Origin: Bacteroidales bacterium
GTDB taxonomy: Bacteria > Bacteroidota > Bacteroidia > Bacteroidales > P3
NCBI GenBank assembly: GCA_016283745.1
Contig: JAEENM010000005.1
Location: 1-42,021 of the forward strand
Direction: 5' to 3'
DNA: 42,021 nucleotides
Shown in pieces: positions 22,993 to 31,945 of this stretch. Numbering within the stretch: position 1 is the first letter of the stretch; each line of letters starts with the position of its first letter. The notes beneath the pieces were generated by a model that worked only from the letters and a program-made list of their open reading frames with translations, was not told where the DNA came from and did not search any database. The translations under genes were made by a program, and so were the position numbers.

Positions 22993-24180
22993 TTAGTCTA
23001 ACAGTTTGGTTACCTGACCGGCGCCTACTGTACGACCGCCTTCGCGGATAGCGAAACGCAGGTTCTCGTTCAGAGCGATTTCGGAGATCAGGTCAACGGT
23101 GATCGTCAGGTTGTCGCCGGGCATTACCATCTCGCGGCCTTCGGGCAGGGAGATTTCGCCAGTAACGTCAGTTGTACGGAAGTAGAACTGAGGACGATAT
23201 TTGTTGTGGAACGGAGTGTGACGGCCACCTTCTTCTTTCTTCAGAACGTAAACCTCTGCCTGGAATTTCTTGTGAGGTTTGATGGAGCCGGGTTTTGCAA
23301 TAACCATACCACGACGGATTTCGTCTTTGTCGATACCGCGGAGCAGCAGACCTACGTTATCACCAGCTTCACCTTCGTCGAGGATCTTGCGGAACATCTC
23401 AACGCCGGTAACAACCGATTTCAGTTTTTCAGCGCCCATACCGATGATATCAACGGGGTCGGAGGTGTGGATAACACCAGTTTCGATACGACCGGTTGCA
23501 ACAGTACCACGACCGGTGATCGAGAACACGTCCTCGATAGGCATGAGGAAGTCTTTATCTTTGTCACGAACGGGCAGAGGAATCCAAGTGTCAACTGCGT
23601 TCATGAGTTCTTCGATAACGGGAACCCACTTCGGGTCGTCGTTAAGTCCACCAAGAGCGGAGCCGCGGATGATGGGGGTGTCGTCGCCTTCGAAACCGTA
23701 GAAGTTCAGGAGGTCGCGGATTTCCATCTCAACGAGGTCGAGAAGTTCGGGGTCGTCAACCAGGTCAACTTTGTTCATGAAAACAACCATTTTGGGCACG
23801 CCTACCTGTTTAGCCAGAAGGATGTGCTCACGGGTCTGGGGCATGGGACCGTCGGTGGCGGCTACCACGAGGATAGCACCGTCCATCTGTGCGGCACCAG
23901 TTACCATGTTCTTCACATAGTCAGCGTGACCCGGGCAGTCAACGTGTGCATAGTGACGGGTTTCGGTTTGGTATTCAACGTGTGCGGTGTTGATGGTGAT
24001 ACCTCTTTCTTTTTCTTCAGGAGCCGAGTCGATGGCGTCGAAAGTCTTTATCTCGGAAAGACCTTTGGTGGCCAGCACTTTGGTGATAGCGGCTGTCAGG
24101 GTTGTTTTACCATGGTCAACGTGGCCGATGGTACCAATGTTTACGTGAGGTTTTGAACGCTCAAATTTTTCTTTTGCCAT
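22993..24180 (-). CDS. tuf: Elongation factor Tu
   Basis: [32 protein letters not shown], 395 aa. Confidence 0.99.
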   Translation of the reverse strand: MAKEKFERSKPHVNIGTIGHVDHGKTTLTAAITKVLATKGLSEIKTFDAIDSAPEEKERGITINTAHVEYQTETRHYAHVDCPGHADYVKNMVTGAAQMDGAILVVAATDGPMPQTREHILLAKQVGVPKMVVFMNKVDLVDDPELLDLVEMEIRDLLNFYGFEGDDTPIIRGSALGGLNDDPKWVPVIEELMNAVDTWIPLPVRDKDKDFLMPIEDVFSITGRGTVATGRIETGVIHTSDPVDIIGMGAEKLKSVVTGVEMFRKILDEGEAGDNVGLLLRGIDKDEIRRGMVIAKPGSIKPHKKFQAEVYVLKKEEGGRHTPFHNKYRPQFYFRTTDVTGEISLPEGREMVMPGDNLTITVDLISEIALNENLRFAIREGGRTVGAGQVTKLLD

Positions 24181-24288
24181 TGTGTTTCTGTATTAAACTG
24201 TTTATAAATATTTGATTTTATTGCACTACTCAATTCCCCACCCGAATCATCTTTTCTTTCAGATTATCCGCGATGAGGAACGTTTCAG

Positions 24289-24360
<72 letters not shown>

Positions 24361-24431
24361 TTGCGACAAAAACTCGTACACATCCGGGCTGGAACCCTTA
24401 TCGCATTCGAGCTTTGTTTTTTCTTTTCTTG

Positions 24432-24504
24432 AGCGGAAGACGGGGCTCGAACCCGCCACCTATAGCTTGGAAGGCTATCGCTCTACCAAATGAGCTACTT
24501 CCGC
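24432..24504 (-). tRNA. tRNA-Gly (TCC anticodon)
   Basis: GCGGAAG/CTTCCGC acceptor, anticodon loop CTTCCAA. Confidence 0.96.
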
Positions 24505-24512
24505 AAGGTGTG

Positions 24513-24594
24513 TGGGGAAGGGTGGACTCGAACCACCGAACTCTTCCGAGGACAGATTTACAGTCTGTTGCAATTGCCACTATGCGACTTCCCC
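24513..24594 (-). tRNA. tRNA-Tyr (GTA anticodon), long variable arm
   Basis: GGGGAAG/CTTCCCC acceptor, anticodon loop CTGTAAA, class II variable arm. Confidence 0.96.
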
Positions 24595-24630
24595 TTATTT
24601 TATTGCCACCCTACTTATTAAATAGAGCGG

Positions 24631-24704
24631 AGCCGATGGAGGGATTCGAACCCCCGACAGGCTGATTACAAATCAGCTACTCTGGCCAACTGAGTTACAT
24701 CGGC
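24631..24704 (-). tRNA. tRNA-Thr (TGT anticodon)
   Basis: GCCGATG/CATCGGC acceptor, anticodon loop TTTGTAA. Confidence 0.95.
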
Positions 24705-24750
24705 TTTTTATCTCATTGTTTCAAATAACTCGTCTCGTTTTTTGAGTGTG

Positions 24751-24758
24751 CAAAATTA
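24751..24758 (-). promoter_or_regulatory. Bacteroidetes -7 element (TAATTTTG) upstream of the tRNA-tuf operon
   Basis: caaaatta on + strand, 46 nt upstream of tRNA-Thr(TGT). Confidence 0.6.
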
Positions 24759-24972
24759 CACTTTTTTTCCGATATGACAAAACTTTTTTTTCTTTTTATT
24801 TCCTACCTAAACACAACTGTTTGATTTTGTGAATATTACCAAACAAACTTTTTTTGTTTACCCTGTCGGTTTTTCACTTTTTGTTGTTGATTTTTTGTCC
24901 ATTGCCCTCCTATTTTTTCAAAAACGCCGCTTGTTTTTTTTCATTTTTAGGGGTATGGCATGCGGACAAAAA

Positions 24973-25001
24973 AAACGCTCCCCTATTTGCGGGAAGCGTT
25001 T
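24973..25001 (-). terminator. Intrinsic terminator of the 27111..25022 operon
   Basis: AAACGCTcCCC...GGGaAGCGTTT stem followed by TTTTTTTT on minus strand. Confidence 0.85.
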
Positions 25002-25021
25002 AGTGTTTTTGCGGCCTCGGT

Positions 25022-25492
25022 CTATCTGTATTTCAGGATAGACACTTTGAAGTCGAGGTCTCCTTCGCGCGAGTAGCACTGGAAATCCGACGATTCTATC
25101 ACGAGGGTGAGCCTGCCTCTTTCGGCGAACCAGCGGTAGGTCTCCAACGTGTTGACGGGTGCGCTGGCGTAAGGCAGGATGTAGGGCAGCGGATGCTCCA
25201 CCAGGTTGTTGTTGTCGTCATAAAAGACGTACGACACCTGCATCATTCCGTTTTCGAGCACATACTGGCTGATTTCGCGGATTGACCATTCGGAGATGAG
25301 CACTGCTCCCTCGTTTCCCGGGGTTCCGTCGATCACCCACTGGTTGGGGTGCACGGTGATGGTTTTGGTAATCAACTCGAGGTCACCGTTGCCGGAGGTT
25401 CTGTCGTTGCTTGGCGATTCGTAAACGTCGCCGCCTATGCAGCTGGTTATCAGCATTGACAAGGCAATTAATGGTAAAATAAGTCTTTTCAT
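25022..25492 (-). CDS. Hypothetical lipoprotein
   Basis: Lipobox MKRLILPLIALSMLITSC; 156 aa. Confidence 0.75.
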   Translation of the reverse strand: MKRLILPLIALSMLITSCIGGDVYESPSNDRTSGNGDLELITKTITVHPNQWVIDGTPGNEGAVLISEWSIREISQYVLENGMMQVSYVFYDDNNNLVEHPLPYILPYASAPVNTLETYRWFAERGRLTLVIESSDFQCYSREGDLDFKVSILKYR

Positions 25493-25503
25493 GATATTCT
25501 ATT

Positions 25504-26232
25504 TTATTTAAGAGTTATGATGTTTTCATCGTCGAGCCGCCGGTCGGTGATGTTTTTCAGCTTGAAAAACAGCTTGGCGACGGTTACTGTGTCTTTTTCG
25601 CAGTATTTGGCTATGCGCGGCAGGTCGTTGTCTTTCCAGTACACGCCGTAAACCATACTGCCGTTGATGTCGTCCTTGGGTGTGGGTATTCCGAAAATGG
25701 TGGCGAGGAGTTCGAGGGATGTGTAGTGTTTGTAGTCGCCGAATTTCCACATGTCGAGGGTGTCGAGGTGGGGGTTCTCCCACGGACGCATGCCGGAGAT
25801 GTTGATGATTTTGGGGAGTTTCATCCCGTGGATGAGCATACGCCTTGCGATAAAGGGTATGTCGAATTCTTTGATGTTGTGTCCGCAGAAACGGCTGTTG
25901 GCGTCGTTGAAATAGGTCTCCACAATCTTGGCGAAGTCGGTGAGGATTTTTTTCTCGTCGTGACCTGCGAAGGAGTGGACGTAGAAATTCTCTTTCTTGA
26001 AAAAGCCCACGGAGATGCATATCACCTTACCGAATTCGGCGTAGATGCCGGCGCGGTCGTAGGTTTCGGCGGGCGAGCTTTCGGGACAGCTCTCGAAACG
26101 GACAAGGTTCTGATATTTCTTGTCCCACAGATAGCGTGTCCGCTCGTCGGCAGCGTCGTAAGTGGGATAGAGCGGCGCGGTTTCCACGTCGATGAAGAGA
26201 ATTTTGTCTAATATCAGGTCGCCGTTTTTCAT
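25504..26232 (-). CDS. 3'-5' exonuclease, PolB exonuclease-domain-like (DnaQ-like superfamily)
   Basis: ILFIDVETAPLYPTYD (ExoI-like), FCGHNIKEFDIPFIARRM (ExoII), YCEKDTVTVAKLF (ExoIII). Confidence 0.87.
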   Translation of the reverse strand: MKNGDLILDKILFIDVETAPLYPTYDAADERTRYLWDKKYQNLVRFESCPESSPAETYDRAGIYAEFGKVICISVGFFKKENFYVHSFAGHDEKKILTDFAKIVETYFNDANSRFCGHNIKEFDIPFIARRMLIHGMKLPKIINISGMRPWENPHLDTLDMWKFGDYKHYTSLELLATIFGIPTPKDDINGSMVYGVYWKDNDLPRIAKYCEKDTVTVAKLFFKLKNITDRRLDDENIITLK

Positions 26233-26241
26233 ACTGGTAGG

Positions 26242-26667
26242 TTATTTCACGTATTTGCCGAGCCAGGTGCGGAGCTCCTCTTTTGTCATATATCCCACGT
26301 TGCGGCCCACCTCAAGTCCGTTTTCGAAAAGCATGAAGCAGGGGGTGCCTTCGATTTTGTAACGGCGGGTTACGTCTTTCACCCAATCCTGGTTTATATC
26401 CACCGAGGCTGCAACTACCTTGTCGGCCAATTCGCCGGAAACGACAGCGAAATTGGATGCGACCATGTTGCTAGGGGTGTTGTTGGCATCCCAAAAATCG
26501 ACCAGAACGAACTTTTTCTTGTTGTCGATAGTTCCGTCGAAACTCTTGAGAGAGTAAACGTCTTTTACCTTACCATTGCCGCTTCCGCCCAAGATGCCGC
26601 AGGAGAACATAAGTCCGCCCACAAGAAGGGCCGCCAATACTACAACTATAAAACTGTTTCTTTTCAT
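26242..26667 (-). CDS. Membrane-anchored thioredoxin-fold protein lacking the CxxC active site
   Basis: FVLVDFWDANNTPSNMVASN aligns with FWASWCGPCRMIAPN of the neighbour; cis-Pro region and C-terminus (GYMTKEELRTWLxKYxK) conserved. Confidence 0.85.
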   Translation of the reverse strand: MKRNSFIVVVLAALLVGGLMFSCGILGGSGNGKVKDVYSLKSFDGTIDNKKKFVLVDFWDANNTPSNMVASNFAVVSGELADKVVAASVDINQDWVKDVTRRYKIEGTPCFMLFENGLEVGRNVGYMTKEELRTWLGKYVK

Positions 26668-26697
26668 TATAAGATTTAATACTTTAGTATTACCTGA

Positions 26698-27111
26698 TTA
26701 CTTAATATATTTTTTCAACCAAGTGCGCAGTTCTTCCTTGGTCATATATCCTAGGTTCCGTCCTGACTCCTTGCCTTTGTCGAAGAGTATCAGGCAGGGT
26801 ATTGCCTCAATTTTGTAGCGACTTACGATGGGATTGGCTCCGGCCTGTTCCAAGTCGAACTTGGCCACGGTGAGTTTGCCGCTCATCTCCTTGGCCACAG
26901 CCTCCACGTTGGGAGCAATCATCCTGCAGGGACCGCACCACGACGCCCAGAAATCGACCAGCACAGGTTTTTTGCTGTTTTTTATCGTCTTGTCGAACGA
27001 GGCGGCCTGTAATTCGATGATTTGCGCTTTGTTCTGGGAGCAGGCTTGCTGGAAAGGCATAACTAAAAATGCCGACACAAGCAGCACAAGTGCGAATGTG
27101 AATTTTCTCAT
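26698..27111 (-). CDS. Exported thioredoxin (WCGPC)
   Basis: Signal sequence plus VLVDFWASWCGPCRMIAPNVEAVAKEM; start at MRKFTF. Confidence 0.92.
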   Translation of the reverse strand: MRKFTFALVLLVSAFLVMPFQQACSQNKAQIIELQAASFDKTIKNSKKPVLVDFWASWCGPCRMIAPNVEAVAKEMSGKLTVAKFDLEQAGANPIVSRYKIEAIPCLILFDKGKESGRNLGYMTKEELRTWLKKYIK

Positions 27112-27180
27112 TTTTTTCGGTTTATACATTTAATATGTAAACGTATATGGGATTTTCTTATTGTTTATTTGAAAAAAAAA

Positions 27181-27205
27181 GCGAGCCTGAACATATCCGA
27201 CTCGC
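27181..27205 (-). terminator. Probable terminator after tRNA-Cys
   Basis: GCGAG...CTCGC stem followed by TTTTTTTTT on minus strand. Confidence 0.6.
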
Positions 27206-27217
27206 GCTCTTTACTTG

Positions 27218-27288
27218 AGGTCTCTTCCAGATTCGAACTGGAGTAAACGGTTTTGCAGACCGGTACCTAGCCACTCGGTCAAGAGACC
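27218..27288 (-). tRNA. tRNA-Cys (GCA anticodon)
   Basis: GGTCTCT/AGAGACC acceptor with U73, anticodon loop CTGCAAA. Confidence 0.95.
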
Positions 27289-27347
27289 TTTAGTTTGGAT
27301 TTGCAAAATTACAACTTTTTTTCCAAACCAGCAAATTTTTTTTCGGC

Positions 27348-28118
27348 TCAGCCGTACACTTTCACCTCAATTCCCTCATCACGAATAATTTGCGCATATT
27401 TTTCCAACTCCTCGACGGTGAGTTTCTCGAGCTTTTTTTCGGGTGTGGCGCGGTCGATGGCGTACAACATTACGTATTTTGGACCTATTTTTTTCACTAT
27501 TTCCACATATTTGGCAAACTCCTCGTCGGAGACGTTGGAGATGGTGTGGCCGTCGTTTTCACCACGCAGCAAGAGTGTCTGCACTATGCACCTGTTGCCG
27601 AAACGCACGAGGTTGTCGACAAGTTGCTCGAAAGTGTGCTCCGGCTTGTTGGGTTTGTTGATGGCGGTGCGCATGGCTGCTGTGCCGGCGTCGAGTTTCA
27701 GCACGGGGTTGTCGAGTTTCAGCACGGCGTCGAAGACTTCGGGGCGAGACAACTGTGTGGCATTGGTAAGGAGCGTAACCACGGCTTTGGGGTAGTACTT
27801 GTCGCGCATTTTCATAACAAAATCGGCCACCTGCGGGAACTGCGGGTGCAAAGTGGGTTCGCCGTTGCCGGCAAAAGTGAAGGAATCAACCGGAACACCC
27901 TGTGCCACAAGCTCTTGCAAACGTTTTTCGAGCAGCTCGGACACCTCTTCGAAGGTGGGGAGTTTTATGGCTTTATTCTCCGTTTCGCTGTTCCATCCGC
28001 ACTCGCAATAGATGCAGTCGTAGGTGCAGAGTTTGCGCTCCTGCGGGAGCAGATTTATGCCGAGCGACGAGCCGAGCCGACGGCTGTGTATGGGTCCTAC
28101 AATGGTTTCGAATAACAT
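27348..28118 (-). CDS. Radical SAM protein
   Basis: SSLGINLLPQERKLCTYDCIYCECG (CxxxCxxC), FAGNGEPTLHPQF. Confidence 0.9.
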   Translation of the reverse strand: MLFETIVGPIHSRRLGSSLGINLLPQERKLCTYDCIYCECGWNSETENKAIKLPTFEEVSELLEKRLQELVAQGVPVDSFTFAGNGEPTLHPQFPQVADFVMKMRDKYYPKAVVTLLTNATQLSRPEVFDAVLKLDNPVLKLDAGTAAMRTAINKPNKPEHTFEQLVDNLVRFGNRCIVQTLLLRGENDGHTISNVSDEEFAKYVEIVKKIGPKYVMLYAIDRATPEKKLEKLTVEELEKYAQIIRDEGIEVKVYG

Positions 28119-28126
28119 GGTTTTTG

Positions 28127-28154
28127 GTGATTAGTGATTAGTGATTGGTGAATT
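28127..28154. repeat. Heptad-periodic array (4 units) just upstream of the radical SAM start codon
   Basis: + strand GTGATTA GTGATTA GTGATTG GTGAATT; minus strand AATTCAC CAATCAC TAATCAC TAATCAC. Confidence 0.8.
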
Positions 28155-28159
28155 GATTT

Positions 28160-28630
28160 TTAAAACGAGAAGCGCAGGGGCAGCAGGCTGTCGATGCCGT
28201 CGAACACGAGGACGATGCCGCCTTCGCTGTAGAGTATTATCTGAAGATTCTGTCCGGCCACGTCTTGATATTCGGACATCACCTGACGGCAGGCTCCGCA
28301 GGGGGTGGCGGCGCAGAGCTCTCCCTGCTGGTTTTTGCCCACAATGGCGATTTTGCGCATGGGCACCTTGGGATAGCGGGCCGAGGCTGCAAACATGGCG
28401 GTGCGTTCAGCGCAGAGTCCCGACGGGTATGCCACATTTTCCTGATTGCTGCCGGTAACGATTTCGCCGTTGTCGAGCAGCACGGCGGCACCGACGCAGA
28501 AATGGGAATAGGGCGAATAAGCAGTGACAGTGGCTTCAATAGCCTTTTCCAGCACCTCGCGCTCGGCGGGGGGCAGAGCTTCTACCGAGGGGTACTCGGC
28601 ATATTTTATCTGTATTGTCTTTTCTTCCAT
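28160..28630 (-). CDS. cdd: Cytidine deaminase
   Basis: YSHFCVGAAVLLDNGEIVTGSNQENVAYPSGLCAERTA ... TPCGACRQVMSEY; start at MEEKTIQ. Confidence 0.95.
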   Translation of the reverse strand: MEEKTIQIKYAEYPSVEALPPAEREVLEKAIEATVTAYSPYSHFCVGAAVLLDNGEIVTGSNQENVAYPSGLCAERTAMFAASARYPKVPMRKIAIVGKNQQGELCAATPCGACRQVMSEYQDVAGQNLQIILYSEGGIVLVFDGIDSLLPLRFSF

Positions 28631-28702
28631 ACCTATTATATAATATGTGTCGGCCACCTTGACAAAGCGATTGGCGAAACCGGCCACACTGTTTCGGTTT
28701 TG

Positions 28703-28710
28703 CAAAGGTA
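28703..28710 (-). promoter_or_regulatory. Bacteroidetes -7 element (TACCTTTG) upstream of cdd
   Basis: caaaggta on + strand. Confidence 0.6.
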
Positions 28711-28764
28711 CGAAAAAAGTACGGAGTGGACAAATATTTTTTTGAGTTGTTGGCAAAAAAATTT

Positions 28765-28772
28765 TATCTTTG
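28765..28772 (+). promoter_or_regulatory. Bacteroidetes -7 element TATCTTTG
   Basis: attttatctttgcg, upstream of 28847. Confidence 0.7.
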
Positions 28773-28846
28773 CGAAACGAAAGTCGCCGAAGAGAAACAA
28801 GTTTTTACATTGGCACTCAATTATTTAACAATTCTGTCACTGAGAG

Positions 28847-31030
28847 ATGAGTCACAAGAAAAACAAAAAACAGGGCTATGTGAAGCAACGCTCCGACAAA
28901 GCCTCCACCCCACGCAAGACATCGAAACCCTCACAAGTTGAAACCGTTGCCCTAGACCCGAAACAGGAACGGCTTTGGAAGATTCTTTTCTGGAGTTTTG
29001 CCGCAGTGATACTGCTCTGTATGATGTTGGTGGCACCCAACACGGGCATCTCCGGCGATGAGTGTCTCGACGGACTCAACGGCAAATACTCGCTCGAATA
29101 CTACGCCAACGGCGACACCACTTTTGCCGACTACACCAAGGTCCCCGAGCTAAAATCGCACCCCCACCTGAAATACTACGGTTCCGGCTACGAAATAGTG
29201 CCTGCCATAGCACTTAAATACCTGCACCTGCCCGCTTCGCAGGAATTCGCCTTCAGGCACATACTATGCGCCCTGTTCGGTTTTATTCTGATGCTGTTCA
29301 CCGGCCTTATCGGTCGTCTGCTAGCCGACTGGAAACTGGGGTTGATTTCGTTGCTGATGATTGCACTTACGCCGGTGGTGTTCGGACTTTCGTTCCTCGA
29401 CACTAAGGACATACCTATGGCGGCGGGCTTTGCAATGTCCACCTACGGTTTTCTGGCACTCTTCAAAAGTCTGCCAAACTTCAAAATCAAGGACATCGTT
29501 TTTGCCACCGCAGGAATAACCATCGCGGTGAGCATACGTATAGGCGGATTGATGCTCCCACTGTATTTGGTGGCGGGTTTCGTGCTTTTGTTGCTGTTCA
29601 ACAAAGAGAAACGGCAACTGACATTCAATCCGATTAAAAATTTGTGGAAAACTCTCGGCATCGGAGTGCTAATAGTGGTTGTAGGTAGTTTGGCAGGATT
29701 GTGTTTCTATCCGAACTTCTTCCACGAAGGTCCCGTGGCTCACGTAAAGGGGGCCATGTCGCTGGTATCTAAATTTCCACAATACATAAAGATGGTTTTC
29801 GACGGCAAAATGATAAACTCTTTGCAACTGCCAGAATATTACCTTTTTAGAAGTTTTATCTACACTGTACCAATTTTTGTTTTAGTGGCTGCTACCCTAT
29901 TTGTTTTAAACATTTACAAAATTTTCAAGAGACACAGCGCTTTCGACGTGCTTTTCCTTCTGTTCACCGTACTCTTCCCCATTATTTACATTATCACTAA
30001 AGAATCCAACATATACAACGGATGGCGGCACGAGACCTTCGTCTATCCCGGATTTGTGGTGCTAGCATCGTTGGGGTTCTACGAAACGACGCTGTGGTTC
30101 CGCAAACAAAAATTTGCCAAGATATGGCGTTGGGCATGCCTCGTTGTCGCCTTAGCATGTGTCACCCCCACGATAATATGGATGGTACGCAACTATAAAT
30201 ACACATACAGCTATTATAATACATTTGTAGATGACCCATATCTGAACTACGACCTCGACTATTACGAATCGTCCGCCACGTTGGCCTACGACTGGTTCCG
30301 TGAAAACGAACTGCCCAAATGCATCGGCCCCGTTTCCATTTCGTCGAAGATACATACTCCCATTAACTATGCCATTGCCCTTGGCGATACAAACAAGGTG
30401 AAACCAGAACTATGCAAGTACATGGCCTACTCTGGTGCCGACTGCGACTACTCCATAGTGAACTACCAAGGCATAAACACAAAAGCCGTAAGAGACTTTT
30501 TCCCGCCAAAGGGCACCATACATATTGAATATGTGGACGGAAGCCCAATATGCGCATTGGTAAAACGCAACCATATCGATGCAAAAGGAGTCCAATTGTG
30601 TAGGGAGAACAAATTCGCAGAGGCTCTGGTGCTGCTCGACTCCGCATACCGATACGACCCCAACAACTTCGGCATCTGGTTTTGGATCGGACTTGCAAAC
30701 TACTATCTTAAAAACCATCAACAAGCATACGATTATATTTCTAAAGACCTCAATTTTCTTGTAGATGAAGACAGATATTGCATCGACAACACTTATCTTG
30801 GTATGATTCTATATGAGACAGGACGACACGACGAGGCCATACAAAAACTCAAAGAAGCCGAGATGCGTTGCAAGAACCCTCAAGTGCTGTCTATGTGCAA
30901 AAGCTTCCTCGGACTTGCATATTTCGACAAGAGAATGTACCGGGAGGCTCTGCCTTACCTCCGAGAAATGTCTCTCGCACATCCTGATCTCAAAGACAGA
31001 TACGAGTATTGCATGGCGATGTGCCAATAA
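28847..31030 (+). CDS. Multi-TM glycosyltransferase (GT39/PMT-like) with C-terminal TPR region
   Basis: GISGDECLDG near first TM, about 9-10 TM segments, then TPR-like ALVLLDSAYRYDPNNFGIWFWIGLANYYLKNHQQAYDYI and DEAIQKLKEAEMRC...FLGLAYFDKRMYREALPYL. Confidence 0.75.
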   Translation: MSHKKNKKQGYVKQRSDKASTPRKTSKPSQVETVALDPKQERLWKILFWSFAAVILLCMMLVAPNTGISGDECLDGLNGKYSLEYYANGDTTFADYTKVPELKSHPHLKYYGSGYEIVPAIALKYLHLPASQEFAFRHILCALFGFILMLFTGLIGRLLADWKLGLISLLMIALTPVVFGLSFLDTKDIPMAAGFAMSTYGFLALFKSLPNFKIKDIVFATAGITIAVSIRIGGLMLPLYLVAGFVLLLLFNKEKRQLTFNPIKNLWKTLGIGVLIVVVGSLAGLCFYPNFFHEGPVAHVKGAMSLVSKFPQYIKMVFDGKMINSLQLPEYYLFRSFIYTVPIFVLVAATLFVLNIYKIFKRHSAFDVLFLLFTVLFPIIYIITKESNIYNGWRHETFVYPGFVVLASLGFYETTLWFRKQKFAKIWRWACLVVALACVTPTIIWMVRNYKYTYSYYNTFVDDPYLNYDLDYYESSATLAYDWFRENELPKCIGPVSISSKIHTPINYAIALGDTNKVKPELCKYMAYSGADCDYSIVNYQGINTKAVRDFFPPKGTIHIEYVDGSPICALVKRNHIDAKGVQLCRENKFAEALVLLDSAYRYDPNNFGIWFWIGLANYYLKNHQQAYDYISKDLNFLVDEDRYCIDNTYLGMILYETGRHDEAIQKLKEAEMRCKNPQVLSMCKSFLGLAYFDKRMYREALPYLREMSLAHPDLKDRYEYCMAMCQ

Positions 31031-31347
31031 AAGTATTTTTTGAAATTTACCACAATTTGAAACAATAGAACAAATTGGTTTTGTCTCGTTTTTCATGGAC
31101 AAATCGCAAAACTAATTGTTTTCAATTTGGAATTTTATCAGATTATAATCAAATTAAAACTACAAATTTTTAGTCAATAAAAAACACATAAAATCCTTCA
31201 ACCATCCGCCAAGAATGCCTCCCGCAACTCAGATATCGCCATTGACCGCAGAAAAAAAACAATAAATTATATTGCTAAAAATCAATTAATTACAAAATAA
31301 TCAACAGGCAAATATTGAAAAAATATTGCCGTTTCAAAAAAAAGTCG

Positions 31348-31355
31348 TATCTTTG
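31348..31355 (+). promoter_or_regulatory. Bacteroidetes -7 element TATCTTTG upstream of rpmE2
   Basis: TTG at 31326 and TATCTTTG at 31348; about 80-nt leader to the ATG. Confidence 0.7.
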
Positions 31356-31431
31356 CAAACTCAAAAATAGAATAAAATCATTCACAAATCGTTTAAAAAA
31401 CCACTGTTTAAAACGGCAAAATTTTAATAAG

Positions 31432-31695
31432 ATGAAAAAAGGAATCCATCCCGAAAACTACAGACTGGTTGTGTTCAAAGACATGTCGAATGACAACATG
31501 ATCCTTACCCGCAGCTGCGCAGCAACCAAAGACACTGTTGTTTACACCGACGGCAACGAATATCCCGTTGTGAAACTTGAAATTTCGAACACTTCGCACC
31601 CCTTCTTCACAGGTAAACTGAAACTTGTGGACACAGCAGGACGCGTTGATAAGTTCATGAACAAGTACAAACGTCACTTCGAAAACAAGAAATAA
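31432..31695 (+). CDS. rpmE2: 50S ribosomal protein L31 type B
   Basis: [36 protein letters not shown]...[33 protein letters not shown]. Confidence 0.96.
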   Translation: MKKGIHPENYRLVVFKDMSNDNMILTRSCAATKDTVVYTDGNEYPVVKLEISNTSHPFFTGKLKLVDTAGRVDKFMNKYKRHFENKK

Positions 31696-31720
31696 GTACT
31701 TTTCGGACAAAGAGAAAAAG

Positions 31721-31743
31721 GCAGGAGTCAGTACGATTCCTGC
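31721..31743 (+). terminator. Intrinsic terminator after rpmE2
   Basis: GCAGGA...TCCTGC followed by TTTTTTT. Confidence 0.8.
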
Positions 31744-31850
31744 TTTTTTTATTGCAACTCGTAATAAAACGTAAGACAAGAGCGAACTACTACTGAAGAT
31801 TCAAAAAAAACAAAACAGAAATTAAACTTGCCTAAATCATTTTTTTTTCG

Positions 31851-31858
31851 TATCTTTG
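31851..31858 (+). promoter_or_regulatory. Bacteroidetes -7 element TATCTTTG
   Basis: TTG at 31828 and TATCTTTG, upstream of 31946. Confidence 0.7.
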
Positions 31859-31945
31859 CAAGTTTGAAATATGCGTTTTTACGCTTAAAAAACGACACTT
31901 GAATCAAGTTATTTGTCTGCATACCAGATAATTATAAATTACGAT

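Noticed and set aside
24829-25041. 70-aa + strand ORF in the T-rich gap upstream of the tRNA operon
   Set aside because: F/L-rich translation of poly-T sequence overlapping a terminator; no support.
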